From the NCBI RefSeq assembly GCF_001514065.1, contig NZ_KQ948426.1:703419-767418 (forward strand): DNA of 64,000 nt, in the 5' to 3' direction. The translations under genes and the position numbers were made by a program. Below the pieces are notes generated by a model that did no database searches, was not told the origin of the DNA, and worked only from the letters and a program-made list of their open reading frames with translations. How positions within the stretch are numbered: the first letter of the stretch is position 1; every line of letters begins with the position of its first letter. Below, one piece after another: positions 34,973-42,875 of this stretch. This DNA is from Streptomyces antibioticus (GTDB lineage: Bacteria > Actinomycetota > Actinomycetes > Streptomycetales > Streptomycetaceae).

Positions 34973-36034
34973 ATGGCCAAGGTGAGGCGCGGTGACGTCA
35001 TACCGCACGAGGACTACGGGTTCTTCGGGCCCGGGTCGGTCGTGTGGAAGGTCTGGAGCTATCCGACCGCCCCGACCGTGGGGTTCCAGCGTGCCGTGGT
35101 CGTCGAGGAACTCGACCCGCCGCTGGTGGCCGCCGTCCACGCGACCCAGGGCATCTACCGACGCGCCCGCACCCGTTACGACCGCACGCTGCGGTACTTC
35201 GCCATGGTGGCCTTCGCCGGCACCCGTGAGGTCTGCCAGGCCGCGGACGTCCTGGTCAAGGTCCATTCCAAGGCGATCGGCGAGCTGCCGTACGGCGGCG
35301 GCATCTACGACGCCAACGACCCCGCCTCACAACTGTGGATCCAGCTCACCGGCTGGCACTCGATCCTCTACGCCTACGAGAGATACGGCCCCGGCAAGCT
35401 CACCGAGCGGGAGGAGACGGAGTACTGGGAGGCCTGCGCCCTCGCCGCGGAGCTCCAGACCTGCTCCCCGGACGACGTACCGCGCAGCCGGGAGGGAATC
35501 CGGGCGTACTTCGCCGAGATGCGCCCGCGGCTGTCCGCCAGCCCGATCGCCCAGCAGGCCATGAACCACCTGCTCAGGACCGAGCTGGTGCTGCCGCCGA
35601 CGCCGTGGTGGGCGAAGCCCGCGAGCCTCGCCGTGGCGCGGGCCCAGCGGATCGCCACGATCGCCACCCTGCCGCGCTGGATGCGCGAGCTGGCCGGCAT
35701 CCGGCAGTCCCGCCTCCTCGACAGCCTCATCGTGCCCTTCATGAAGACGGCCTTTGCGCTCGCCCATCTGAGCCCCCGGCTCGAACTGCTCCTGATAGGA
35801 CGGCTGTCGCCCTCCACGGTGCCGGTGATCGCGCCGATGAAGCTCGGCGTCCCGCCCCGCACGCCGGAGGTGCTGACGCCCGCCGAGGCCCGCGCCCGGC
35901 ACGGCTACCCCAGGCCATCCGAGGCCCACCTCGACTTCCGCGCCCGGCAGGCCGCCCGCGTCTTCGAGGACGGCAAGGCGCCCAGCGACCAGGGACTCAT
36001 CGAGTCCCAGGAGATCCTCGGCCCGCTCTCCTGA
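34973..36034 (+). CDS. MpaB-like oxygenase (DUF2236)
   Basis: 353 residues without signal peptide. The family pattern is present: an N-terminal FGPGSVVWKVW, a central GTREVCQAADVLVKVHSKAIG (about residues 80-105), and the later LWIQLTGWHSILYAYERY with conserved His. MpaB/Lcp relatives bind haem through a His and act on hydrophobic substrates such as rubber or meroterpenoids; this subset is uncharacterised. ATG 34973 follows GAGGGG; GTG 34955 is an alternative. Likely repressed by the divergent TetR protein. Confidence 0.87.
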   Translation: MAKVRRGDVIPHEDYGFFGPGSVVWKVWSYPTAPTVGFQRAVVVEELDPPLVAAVHATQGIYRRARTRYDRTLRYFAMVAFAGTREVCQAADVLVKVHSKAIGELPYGGGIYDANDPASQLWIQLTGWHSILYAYERYGPGKLTEREETEYWEACALAAELQTCSPDDVPRSREGIRAYFAEMRPRLSASPIAQQAMNHLLRTELVLPPTPWWAKPASLAVARAQRIATIATLPRWMRELAGIRQSRLLDSLIVPFMKTAFALAHLSPRLELLLIGRLSPSTVPVIAPMKLGVPPRTPEVLTPAEARARHGYPRPSEAHLDFRARQAARVFEDGKAPSDQGLIESQEILGPLS

Positions 36035-36046
36035 AGGGCGGGAGGG

Positions 36047-36682
36047 TTATCCGACGCTCAGCTCGGTGAGTTCGCCCAGCGGCAGCGTGTGCTGGGTCTG
36101 GAGCACCTTCGCCCGCAGGTAGCGGACGTTGTGGGCGGTGGTGAAGACCCCGGTGGGGACGCGGTCGCGGACGTCGATGCCGAGGTCGCGCAACTGGCCC
36201 GCCTTGTCGGGGTTGTTGGAGAGGAGGTCCAGCGACTCGATGCCCAGGGCCTTCAGCATCTGCGCGGCGGCCGTGTAGTCGCGGTCGTCCTCGGGCAGGC
36301 CCAGCGCGGTGTTCGCGGCGTAGGTGTCGAGGCCCTGGTCCTGGAGGGCGTACGCGTCGAGCTTGTTGTAGAGACCGATGCCGCGGCCCTCCTGACGGAG
36401 GTACAGCAGCACGCCGCCGCGTTCGGCGATGCGCTCGACCGCCTCGCGCAGCTGCGGGCCGCAGTCGCAGCGGGCGGAGCCGAAGACATCGCCGGTGAGG
36501 CACTCGGAGTGCAGCCGGACCAGGGGGTCGGGGCCCGGTTCGCCGAGGACGACCGCCAGGTGTTCCTGGCCGTCGACCAGTCCGTGGAAGGTGACCAGCT
36601 CGGAGTCGACGCGGTAGCCGTCACCGAAGCGCAGGGGCACGCGGACACGGGAGCGCTGGGTTGCGGCGGGGATGTCGGTCAT
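36047..36682 (-). CDS. ribA: GTP cyclohydrolase II
   Basis: 211 residues, a stand-alone RibA (no DHBP synthase domain fused). Zinc ligands are CLTGDVFGSARCDC (Cys-x10-Cys-x-Cys), the catalytic region is RQEGRGIGLYNKL, and GTP recognition continues in DLLSNNPDK. It makes the pyrimidine precursor of riboflavin from GTP. ATG 36682 has GGAG 9 nt upstream; ATG 36706 would add eight residues. It lies downstream of a MarR gene on the same strand and has two MarR-like sites in front of it (36711-36728, 36755-36770), suggesting control separate from the main rib operon. Confidence 0.93.
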   Translation of the reverse strand: MTDIPAATQRSRVRVPLRFGDGYRVDSELVTFHGLVDGQEHLAVVLGEPGPDPLVRLHSECLTGDVFGSARCDCGPQLREAVERIAERGGVLLYLRQEGRGIGLYNKLDAYALQDQGLDTYAANTALGLPEDDRDYTAAAQMLKALGIESLDLLSNNPDKAGQLRDLGIDVRDRVPTGVFTTAHNVRYLRAKVLQTQHTLPLGELTELSVG

Positions 36683-36710
36683 GCGGGTACTCCGGTCCGT
36701 AGACATATCT

Positions 36711-36770
36711 GCTTCAGATTTGAATCAGATCTACGGTTCGAGACCCTACCTCATGCTTTAAATTTGAAGC
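36711..36770. promoter_or_regulatory. Two MarR-type operator-like sites upstream of ribA
   Basis: Site 1 is GCTTCAGATTTGAATC (36711-36726) and site 2 is GCTTTAAATTTGAAGC (36755-36770). Their centres are 44 bp apart, close to four helical turns. Both match the site before the marR gene (37322-37337), with shared core TTcAA-nn-TTGAA. The region is strikingly A+T-rich for this genome. Confidence 0.7.
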
Positions 36771-36800
36771 AACAGGTATATGGCGCTCGTCACGCACCCG

Positions 36801-37304
36801 TCATGAACAGGATGGCGACGACCGCCGCCGCCACGGAACCTCGTCCCCCGTGTCCTCCTGGAGCCCGTCCGCGATCACCCGGGAGATCTCCTCCAGCTGC
36901 CCCACCTGCTCCGGGCTGAGCCGGTCGAAGATCGCGGAGCGGACCGCCTCGACATGTCCCGGCGCCGCCCGCTCCACCTCGGCCATGCCCTCGTCGGTCA
37001 GTACGGCGATGCTGCCGCGCTTGTCCCACCGACAGCTCTCCCGCCCGACCAGCCCGTCCTTCTCCAGCCGGGTCACGGCGTACGTGAGCCGCGGCCGCGT
37101 GATCTTCAGCCCCTCGGCGAGGTCGGTCATCCGCAGCCTCCGCTCCGGCGCCTCGGAGAGAGTGGCAAGGATGGAGTAGTACAGGTGCGGCATGCCGGCA
37201 TCCTGCTGGAGCTGCCGGTCGATCGCGTCCTCCAGGAGGTGCGTCGCGGCCATGTACGCGCGCCAGGCGCGCTGCTCCTCGGGGGTGAGCCAGCGGGTCG
37301 TCAT
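36801..37304 (-). CDS. MarR-family regulator of the ribA/RibD-like locus
   Basis: 167 residues. Winged helix-turn-helix: YSILATLSEAPERRLRMTDLAEGLKITRPRLTYAVTRLEKDGLV (about residues 43-86), then the wing DKRGSIAVLTDEG. MarR proteins bind as dimers to 16-20-bp palindromes and respond to small ligands. ATG 37304. Matching dyads before this gene and before ribA imply it controls itself, ribA and possibly the divergent RibD-like gene. A flavin or oxidative signal would fit (inference). Confidence 0.92.
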   Translation of the reverse strand: MTTRWLTPEEQRAWRAYMAATHLLEDAIDRQLQQDAGMPHLYYSILATLSEAPERRLRMTDLAEGLKITRPRLTYAVTRLEKDGLVGRESCRWDKRGSIAVLTDEGMAEVERAAPGHVEAVRSAIFDRLSPEQVGQLEEISRVIADGLQEDTGDEVPWRRRSSPSCS

Positions 37305-37321
37305 GCTCCCAGTGTAGGTTT

Positions 37322-37337
37322 GCTTCAAACTTGAACC
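37322..37337. promoter_or_regulatory. MarR-type operator between the marR and RibD-like genes
   Basis: GCTTCAAACTTGAACC, with the dyad TTCAA-AC-TTGAA at 37324-37335. It lies 18 bp from the marR start and 75 bp upstream of the divergent RibD-like gene. Confidence 0.7.
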
Positions 37338-37411
37338 AAGAGTGCCACGTCACAGCACCCACCACCCGCCGCAGCACGCCACCGCACACCTCAGCGAGAG
37401 GGACCGCGCCG

Positions 37412-38539
37412 ATGCCCCACCCGTACGTCCTCCTCTCCGCCGCCGTCTCCCTCGACGGCTACCTCGACGACACCGGCCCCGACCGGCTCCTGCTCTCCTC
37501 CCCGGCCGACTTCGACCGCGTCGACGAGGTCCGCGCCTCCGTCGACGCGATCCTGATCGGCGCCGGCACCATCCGCGCAGACAACCCGCGCCTGCTGGTG
37601 AACTCCGCGGAGCGCCGCGCGGCCCGGCTGGCGGCGGGCAAGCCGGAGTACCCCCTGAAGGTCACGGTCAGCGGCTCGGGCGACCTGGACCCGGAGGCGA
37701 ACTTCTGGCACACGGGCGGCGACAAGGTCGTCTACACGACGGACAAGGGCGCCGAGCGTGCCGAGGCGCACGGCCTCGCCGCCGACGTCGTCTCCCTCGG
37801 CGCCGACCTCGACTGGCACCGCCTGCTGGCCGACCTCACCGCCCGGGGCGTGGACCGCCTCATGGTCGAGGGCGGCGGCCGGATCCACACCCAGCTCCTC
37901 CAGCTGGGCCTCGCCGACGAACTCCAGCTGGTGCTGGCCCCGTTGTTCGTCGGCACCCCGGAAGCCCCCCGCCTCTTCGGCCCGGGCGGCTATCAGGCCG
38001 GACGCCTGCGGCTGACGGAAACCCGGCAGATCGAGGACGTGGTCCTCATGCGCTACGAACCCACCGCCCCCGGCACCGGCCCGCGCGCCACGCCCGCCGA
38101 CCACCACTGGCTCCGTCTCGCCTGCGAACTGGCGACGCTCTGCCCGCCCTCGCGGACCGCGTTCAGCGTCGGCGCGGTCGTGGTCGCCGCCGACGGCACC
38201 GAACTCGCCCGCGGGCATTCGAGGGAGGGCGACGACCCCGTCGTACACGCGGAGGAGGCGGCCCTGGCGAAGGTCGACCCGAACGACCCCCGGCTCGCGT
38301 CGGCGACCGTCTACAGCAGCCTGGAGCCCTGCGCCCGCCGCGCCTCCCGCCCCGCGCCCTGCGCCCGGCTGATCCTCGACGCCGGAGTACGACGGGTCGT
38401 GACGGCCTGGCGGGAGCCGGACACGTTCGTGGCGGCGGCGGACGGGAACGGGCTGCTGGCGGCGCAGGGGGTCGACGTCGTCGTACTGCCGGAGTACGAG
38501 GAGCGGGCGAAGGCGCCCAACAAGCACTTGCTGTCGTAG
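37412..38539 (+). CDS. RibD-like bifunctional protein with reversed domain order (reductase then deaminase)
   Basis: 375 residues. Residues 1 to about 225 are a RibD C-terminal-type reductase: VLLSAAVSLDGYLDD, ILIGAGTIRADNPRLLV and LMVEGGGRIHTQLL. Residues about 235-375 are a cytidine-deaminase-like zinc domain: GAVVVAADG, VVHAEEAAL (His-Ala-Glu) and EPCARRASRPAPC (two Cys ligands). Canonical RibD has the deaminase first, so the fusion is inverted. The Cys spacing is nine residues rather than the usual eight. It would perform the two steps after RibA in riboflavin synthesis. ATG 37412. Its last 45 bp are tandemly repeated downstream. Confidence 0.9.
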   Translation: MPHPYVLLSAAVSLDGYLDDTGPDRLLLSSPADFDRVDEVRASVDAILIGAGTIRADNPRLLVNSAERRAARLAAGKPEYPLKVTVSGSGDLDPEANFWHTGGDKVVYTTDKGAERAEAHGLAADVVSLGADLDWHRLLADLTARGVDRLMVEGGGRIHTQLLQLGLADELQLVLAPLFVGTPEAPRLFGPGGYQAGRLRLTETRQIEDVVLMRYEPTAPGTGPRATPADHHWLRLACELATLCPPSRTAFSVGAVVVAADGTELARGHSREGDDPVVHAEEAALAKVDPNDPRLASATVYSSLEPCARRASRPAPCARLILDAGVRRVVTAWREPDTFVAAADGNGLLAAQGVDVVVLPEYEERAKAPNKHLLS

Positions 38540-38635
38540 GGGCGAGAGCGGGCGAAGGCGCAAACAAGCACATGCTGTCGTAGGGGCGAGGAGCGGGCGA
38601 AGGCGCCGAACAGGCGCCTGTTGCCCTGATCGTGG
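38501..38635 (+). repeat. Three 45-bp tandem copies of the 3' end of the RibD-like gene
   Basis: Copies start at 38501, 38546 and 38591. The first encodes the C-terminus (ERAKAPNKHLLS and stop) of the RibD-like protein. The second keeps the same sequence with a few changes, including the stop codon. The third has diverged at its 3' end. Confidence 0.88.
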
Positions 38636-38710
38636 GACCCCGCCCGGTCCGGCCGACCGATCGGCCCAACAGATCCTGCGGCCCGGCAACCCCCGGTCCA
38701 CGCTTCCCCT

Positions 38711-39925
38711 ATGAGGCCCCGACTCACCGCCGCTCTCTTGCTGGCCCCCCTCCTCGCCACCGCCTGCGCGGAGACCGGTGCCGGCACCCGCACCATGGCC
38801 CGCGCGCTGCCCCCGGACACCGCCTTCACCCACCCCGGCGTGCTCGTCAGCGAGGCGCAGCTGGAGGCCGTGCAGAAGAACGTCACCGCGGGGAAGCAGC
38901 CGTGGCTCAAGGCCTACCTCGACATGCGGGACAGCAAGTACGGGGCGTACAACTACCGGCCCGAGCCGTACGCCAGCGTCGACTGCCCCGGTGGCGACCA
39001 CGCCGACCGGCCCGCGCACGGGTGTGTCGAGGAGCGCGAGGACGCCATCGCCGCCTACACCCAGGCCCTTCTCTTCCGGATCACCGGCAAGCAGCAGCAC
39101 GCCGTGAAGGCCAGGGAGATCCTGGACGCCTGGTCGGCGAAGATGCGGCGGCACACCGAGGAGGACGCCGGGTTGCAGACCGGGTGGGCCGGGTCGACGT
39201 GGGCGCGGGCCGCCGAGCTCGTCCGGCACAGTCCCGGCGCGGGCTGGCCGGCGGACCGGGTCGCCCGGTTCGAGACCATGCTGCGCACGGCGTATCTGCC
39301 GACCGTCACCCGCAAGGTCCCCGACTACAACGGCAACTGGGACCTCGTGATGACCGACGCGGCCATCGGGATCGCCGTCTTCCTGGAGGACCGCAAGGCC
39401 TTCGACCACGCCCTGGAACGGTTCCGCGAGCGCGTGCCCGCCTACTTCTACCTGGCGAAGGACGGCAAGCTGCCGATCACGCCCAAGGGGTCGACCGTCA
39501 CCACTCCGCAGAAGCTCACGACGTACTGGTTCGGGCAGCGGACGTACAAGGACGGCATGTCCCAGGAGACCTGCCGCAACTTCAAGCACGTCGGCTATTC
39601 CGTCGCCGCCACCGCCCACATCGCCGAGACCGCCTGGCACCAGGGCATCGACCTGTACGGCGAGGTGAAGGACCGGCTCAAGAGCACCCTCGCCTTCCAC
39701 GCCCGCTACCAGGCGGGGGAGACCGCGCCCGGGTGGCTGTGCGGCGGCAAGGTGGACCGGACCATGGGGCCGGACCTGGAGGTCGCCCTCAACCACCTGG
39801 AGAACCGCCTCGGCATCGCCGTCCCGGCCGCCCACAAGCTCGCCGAGGAGACCCGCCCGGCCGGCACCGACAACCTCTTCGTCTCCTGGGAGACCCTGAC
39901 CCACGCGGGCAATCCCGGCAGCTGA
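38711..39925 (+). CDS. Alginate lyase-like lipoprotein (PL5-type fold)
   Basis: 404 residues. The signal peptide ends in LLATAC (lipobox), so it is a probable extracellular lipoprotein. The rest is an alpha/alpha-barrel alginate-lyase-like domain: TQALLFRITGKQQHAVKAREILDAW, YNGNWDLVMTDAAIGIAVFL (the Asn-Trp motif of this fold), and ETCRNFKHVGYSVAATAHIAETAWHQG with candidate catalytic His. The substrate may be another uronic-acid polymer. ATG 38711 has no clear ribosome-binding site. Confidence 0.88.
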   Translation: MRPRLTAALLLAPLLATACAETGAGTRTMARALPPDTAFTHPGVLVSEAQLEAVQKNVTAGKQPWLKAYLDMRDSKYGAYNYRPEPYASVDCPGGDHADRPAHGCVEEREDAIAAYTQALLFRITGKQQHAVKAREILDAWSAKMRRHTEEDAGLQTGWAGSTWARAAELVRHSPGAGWPADRVARFETMLRTAYLPTVTRKVPDYNGNWDLVMTDAAIGIAVFLEDRKAFDHALERFRERVPAYFYLAKDGKLPITPKGSTVTTPQKLTTYWFGQRTYKDGMSQETCRNFKHVGYSVAATAHIAETAWHQGIDLYGEVKDRLKSTLAFHARYQAGETAPGWLCGGKVDRTMGPDLEVALNHLENRLGIAVPAAHKLAEETRPAGTDNLFVSWETLTHAGNPGS

Positions 39926-39999
39926 GAACCGCCCGTGAGCTGGGGCGACGTATATGTGGCGCGAGCGGTCCCGCGGATGGCGTATGCTGGTTTCACCGA

Positions 40000-40073
40000 C
40001 GCGGGGTGGAGCAGCTCGGTAGCTCGCTGGGCTCATAACCCAGAGGTCGCAGGTTCAAATCCTGTCCCCGCTA
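40000..40073 (+). tRNA. Initiator tRNA-fMet (anticodon CAT)
   Basis: Anticodon stem CTGGG/CCCAG with loop CTCATAA; the three consecutive G-C pairs next to the loop are the initiator hallmark. Position 1 (C) cannot pair with position 72 (T), another initiator feature. T-loop TTCAAAT, discriminator A. A TATGCT -10 element lies at 39983-39988. Confidence 0.96.
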
Positions 40074-40082
40074 CTGAAGGCC

Positions 40083-40124
40083 CAGGGCCGGAATCCAGTC
40101 AATGGATTCCGGCCCTGAGTTTTT
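40083..40124 (+). terminator. Terminator of the initiator tRNA gene
   Basis: 15-bp perfect stem (CAGGGCCGGAATCCA and complement), 5-nt loop, followed by a run of five T at 40120-40124. Confidence 0.93.
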
Positions 40125-40180
40125 CCCTCGGTCGGTCCACACCGCTCGCCGCCCGCCCCCGCTCCGGGAAACCTGGAGAT

Positions 40181-41263
40181 GTGGATCAAGAAGCGGTGGA
40201 CGAATGGCGCGTCTCCGCGCTGCGCTTCCTCCCCGCTCTGCTGATCGTCGGCGGTGTCGTCTACGACGTCCTGACCCCCCGCGACTTCACCGCGGTCCCC
40301 TTCTTCACCGCCGCCCCGCTGGTCGCCGCCCCCCTGTACTCGCTGGGCGGCACGCTCGTCACCGGAGCCGTGGCGCTGGCGGCGACCTACGGCGTGCACC
40401 TGCGCTTCGGCAGCCATCTGGACGCCGACACCCTCACCGAGACGCTCACCGTGCTCACGGTCGCCGCGCTCGCCGCCTTCCTCAACCGGGTGGTGCGCCG
40501 CGGCGACCAGCGGCTCGCCTCGCAGCGGGTGATCGCCGAAGCCGCCCAGCGCGCGGTGCTGCCCGAGCCGGAGGACCGGATCGGCGCGTTCGAGATCGCG
40601 GTGCGCTACGAGGCGGCGCAGCGGGACGCGTTCATCGGCGGGGACCTGTACGCCGTGCAGGACAGCCCCTACGGGGTGCGGGTGATGGTGGGGGACGTAC
40701 GGGGGAAGGGGATGGGGGCGGTGGCCGCGGTCGCCGTGCTCATCGGGGCGTTCCGGGAGGCCGCCGAGCAGGAGGCCACGCTCGCGGCGGTCGCGCGGCG
40801 GCTGGAGCGGGCGCTGGACCGCGAGGGCACCCGGCGCGGGGGCCTCGACGCCGTGGAGGGGTTCACCACCGCCGTCCTCGCCGAACTCCCGCGCGGCGAC
40901 GGCGTCGTCCGCATCGTCAACCGCGGCCATCCGCCACCGCTGCTGCTCGGCCCCGACGGCGCCGTACGTCCGCTGCCCGCCACCGAGCCCGCACTGCCGC
41001 TCGGCCTGGGCGAGCTCGGCAGTTGGCTCGACCGCGTGGAGCAGGCCCGCTTCCCCGACGGGGCCACGCTGCTTCTCTACACCGACGGCCTGTCCGAGGC
41101 CCGCGACCGGCACGGGGAGTTCTACGACCCGGTGGCCCGGCTCGCGGGCCGTGTCTTCCGCTCGCCCGGGGTGCTGCTGTCCGCCCTCGCCGAGGAGGTG
41201 CGCCGGCACTGCGGCGGCGGAACGAGGGACGACATGGCGCTGCTCGCCGTACGCCGGCCGTGA
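40181..41263 (+). CDS. Membrane-bound PP2C-type (SpoIIE-like) phosphatase
   Basis: 360 residues. Three hydrophobic segments occupy the N-terminus (LRFLPALLIVGGVVYDVL, FFTAAPLVAAPLYSLGG, TLTVLTVAALAAFL). The C-terminal two-thirds are a PPM/SpoIIE phosphatase: FIGGDLYAV, VMVGDVRGKGMGA and LYTDGLSEARD contain the metal-binding Asp residues. Such enzymes dephosphorylate anti-sigma-antagonist proteins. GTG 40181 is close to a GGAG. No partner anti-sigma gene is adjacent. Confidence 0.92.
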   Translation: MDQEAVDEWRVSALRFLPALLIVGGVVYDVLTPRDFTAVPFFTAAPLVAAPLYSLGGTLVTGAVALAATYGVHLRFGSHLDADTLTETLTVLTVAALAAFLNRVVRRGDQRLASQRVIAEAAQRAVLPEPEDRIGAFEIAVRYEAAQRDAFIGGDLYAVQDSPYGVRVMVGDVRGKGMGAVAAVAVLIGAFREAAEQEATLAAVARRLERALDREGTRRGGLDAVEGFTTAVLAELPRGDGVVRIVNRGHPPPLLLGPDGAVRPLPATEPALPLGLGELGSWLDRVEQARFPDGATLLLYTDGLSEARDRHGEFYDPVARLAGRVFRSPGVLLSALAEEVRRHCGGGTRDDMALLAVRRP

Positions 41264-41509
41264 CGATGTGACGGCCGGTGATCGGGCGAGCGCCCTCCGC
41301 ATAACAACTGACATACCGTCAATACCTGTGAGGTTCCTGAGGGTCTCCTCGGGCGGGGTCAACTCGCCCGTTTTTCACCGGCCATGACCCCTACGTCCTG
41401 CTGAAAAAGGTTAATGATCAAGCGGAACAGCTTGGAATCCACACCCCGGGTCTATTAACGTTCGATAACGCAGCGCGGTCGTCCCAGCCGTCACAAGAGT
41501 CGGCTCCGT
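41264..41509. other. Gene-free leader region ahead of the riboswitch
   Basis: 246 bp with no credible ORF. It should carry the promoter of the riboswitch-peptidase unit; an A+T-rich stretch (about 41395-41475) is the likely place. No paired consensus boxes are convincing. Confidence 0.35.
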
Positions 41510-41650
41510 GCGCACGCGCCGAATCCCGCAAGGGAACCGGGGAACCACCAACTTGGGGTGAATCACGCGTAAGCCGCCGTGGCAGCACGGCGGATATACG
41601 CGCGTAGGAGACCTTCCTGCTCCGAACCCGTCAGCTAACCCGGTAGGCGA
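41510..41650 (+). ncRNA. c-di-AMP (ydaO/yuaA) riboswitch
   Basis: The conserved blocks of this class are all present in order: CGCCGAATCCCGCAAGGGAA, then CCGGGGAACCA, GGGGTGAATC, a variable hairpin (GCCGCCGTG/CACGGCGG), GGAGACCTTCCTGCTCCGAA, and the closing CAGCTAACCCGGTAGGCG. In Streptomyces this RNA sits before cell-wall hydrolase genes and c-di-AMP usually lowers expression. It lies 26 nt before the M23 peptidase start. Confidence 0.93.
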
Positions 41651-41675
41651 GAAGGAAGGAAAGGAGCACGCCCAC

Positions 41676-42710
41676 GTGGCGTCAAACCGGCCTGCCCCCG
41701 AGGCCCCGTATGTGCCGAGCCAGCGCAGCACCGATGCCTTCGGCTACGGCAGCTACCACCACGACGAGGGCCCGCAGGACGTCTGGAATCCCACCGAGGA
41801 CTCCCTCCGTCCGCCGCGTGGCAAGCACCGGGTGGCCAAGCAGCGCGGCGGGGGACTCGCCCGCAGCTCCACGGTCCTGGGCGTCGGTGTCATAGCCGCC
41901 GTCGGCGCGGGCGGCATGGCCAGCGCCAACACCGGCAAGCCGCCGGTCTCCATCTCGATACCCGACCTGCCCAACGTGGGCGGCGTCTTCGGCGGTGACG
42001 ACGAGGCTCCCAAGGGTTCCGCCACCGCGCTCAGCAGCCTGGCCACCAGCGCCACGCAGACCGCCGAGACCGGCTCGGACGCCGGTGAGGCCCTGCGCAA
42101 CCGGATCATGGCGCAGGCCGAGAGCCAGCAGAACCAGGTCGACAACAAGGCGCAGCTGGCCGCTGAGGCCGAGGTCGCCTCGCAGACCGCGAAGGCCGAG
42201 GCCGCCGCGCTCAAGCAGGCCGCCGACGACGCCGCGGCGGCGAAGAAGGCAGCCGAGGAGAAGGCCGCGAAGGAGGCCGAGGCCAAGCGCCTGGCCGAGC
42301 TCGCCAAGCAGTTCACGCTGCCGACCTCGTCGTACACCATCACGGGGACCTTCGGTCAGGCCGGTTCGCTCTGGTCCTCCGGCTACCACACCGGTCTGGA
42401 CTTCGCGGCGCCCACGGGCACGCTGATCAAGGCGATCCACAGCGGCACCATCACGGAGGCCGGCTGGGCCGGCTCCTACGGCTACCGCACGATCCTCACC
42501 CTCGACGACGGCACCGAGCTGTGGTTCTGCCACCAGTCCTCGATCAGCGTCAGCGTCGGCCAGAAGGTCGGCACCGGCGATGTCATCGGACGCGTGGGCG
42601 CGACCGGCAACGTGACCGGCGCCCACCTGCACCTGGAGGTCCACCCGGGCGGGGCGGCCACCGGCATCGACCCGATGGCCTGGCTGCGGAGCAAGGGCCT
42701 GAACCCCTGA
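41676..42710 (+). CDS. M23-family peptidoglycan endopeptidase under riboswitch control
   Basis: 344 residues. A basic N-terminus and one hydrophobic segment (SSTVLGVGVIAAVGAGGMASA, about residues 65-85) act as signal or anchor. A long Ala/Glu/Lys coiled coil (about residues 140-210) follows. The C-terminal LytM/M23 domain has the zinc motifs HTGLDFAAPTG (HxxxD) and HLHLEVH (HxH). It should cleave peptidoglycan cross-links. GTG 41676 follows AAGGAG. The riboswitch directly upstream ties it to c-di-AMP, as for spore and wall hydrolases in Streptomyces. Confidence 0.93.
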   Translation: MASNRPAPEAPYVPSQRSTDAFGYGSYHHDEGPQDVWNPTEDSLRPPRGKHRVAKQRGGGLARSSTVLGVGVIAAVGAGGMASANTGKPPVSISIPDLPNVGGVFGGDDEAPKGSATALSSLATSATQTAETGSDAGEALRNRIMAQAESQQNQVDNKAQLAAEAEVASQTAKAEAAALKQAADDAAAAKKAAEEKAAKEAEAKRLAELAKQFTLPTSSYTITGTFGQAGSLWSSGYHTGLDFAAPTGTLIKAIHSGTITEAGWAGSYGYRTILTLDDGTELWFCHQSSISVSVGQKVGTGDVIGRVGATGNVTGAHLHLEVHPGGAATGIDPMAWLRSKGLNP

Positions 42711-42730
42711 GGCGTGTCACCTTCTGAACC

Positions 42731-42778
42731 CCGGCGGTCCTGACGCTCACCCCCCGACGTCAGGGCCTCCGGTTTTTT
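42731..42778 (+). terminator. Terminator of the M23 peptidase gene
   Basis: Imperfect stem (CCGGCGGTCCTGACG with CGTCAGGGCCTCCGG) ending in six T residues at 42773-42778. Confidence 0.88.
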
Positions 42779-42875
42779 GCGTGCTTCCGTGCCCGCTGCG
42801 GAATACTGCGGTCCGCTTGTTTACGGGAACTTTGCGGCCGCCCCGGAAGCACCGCCTCCGACGCGGGCGTTGTCC

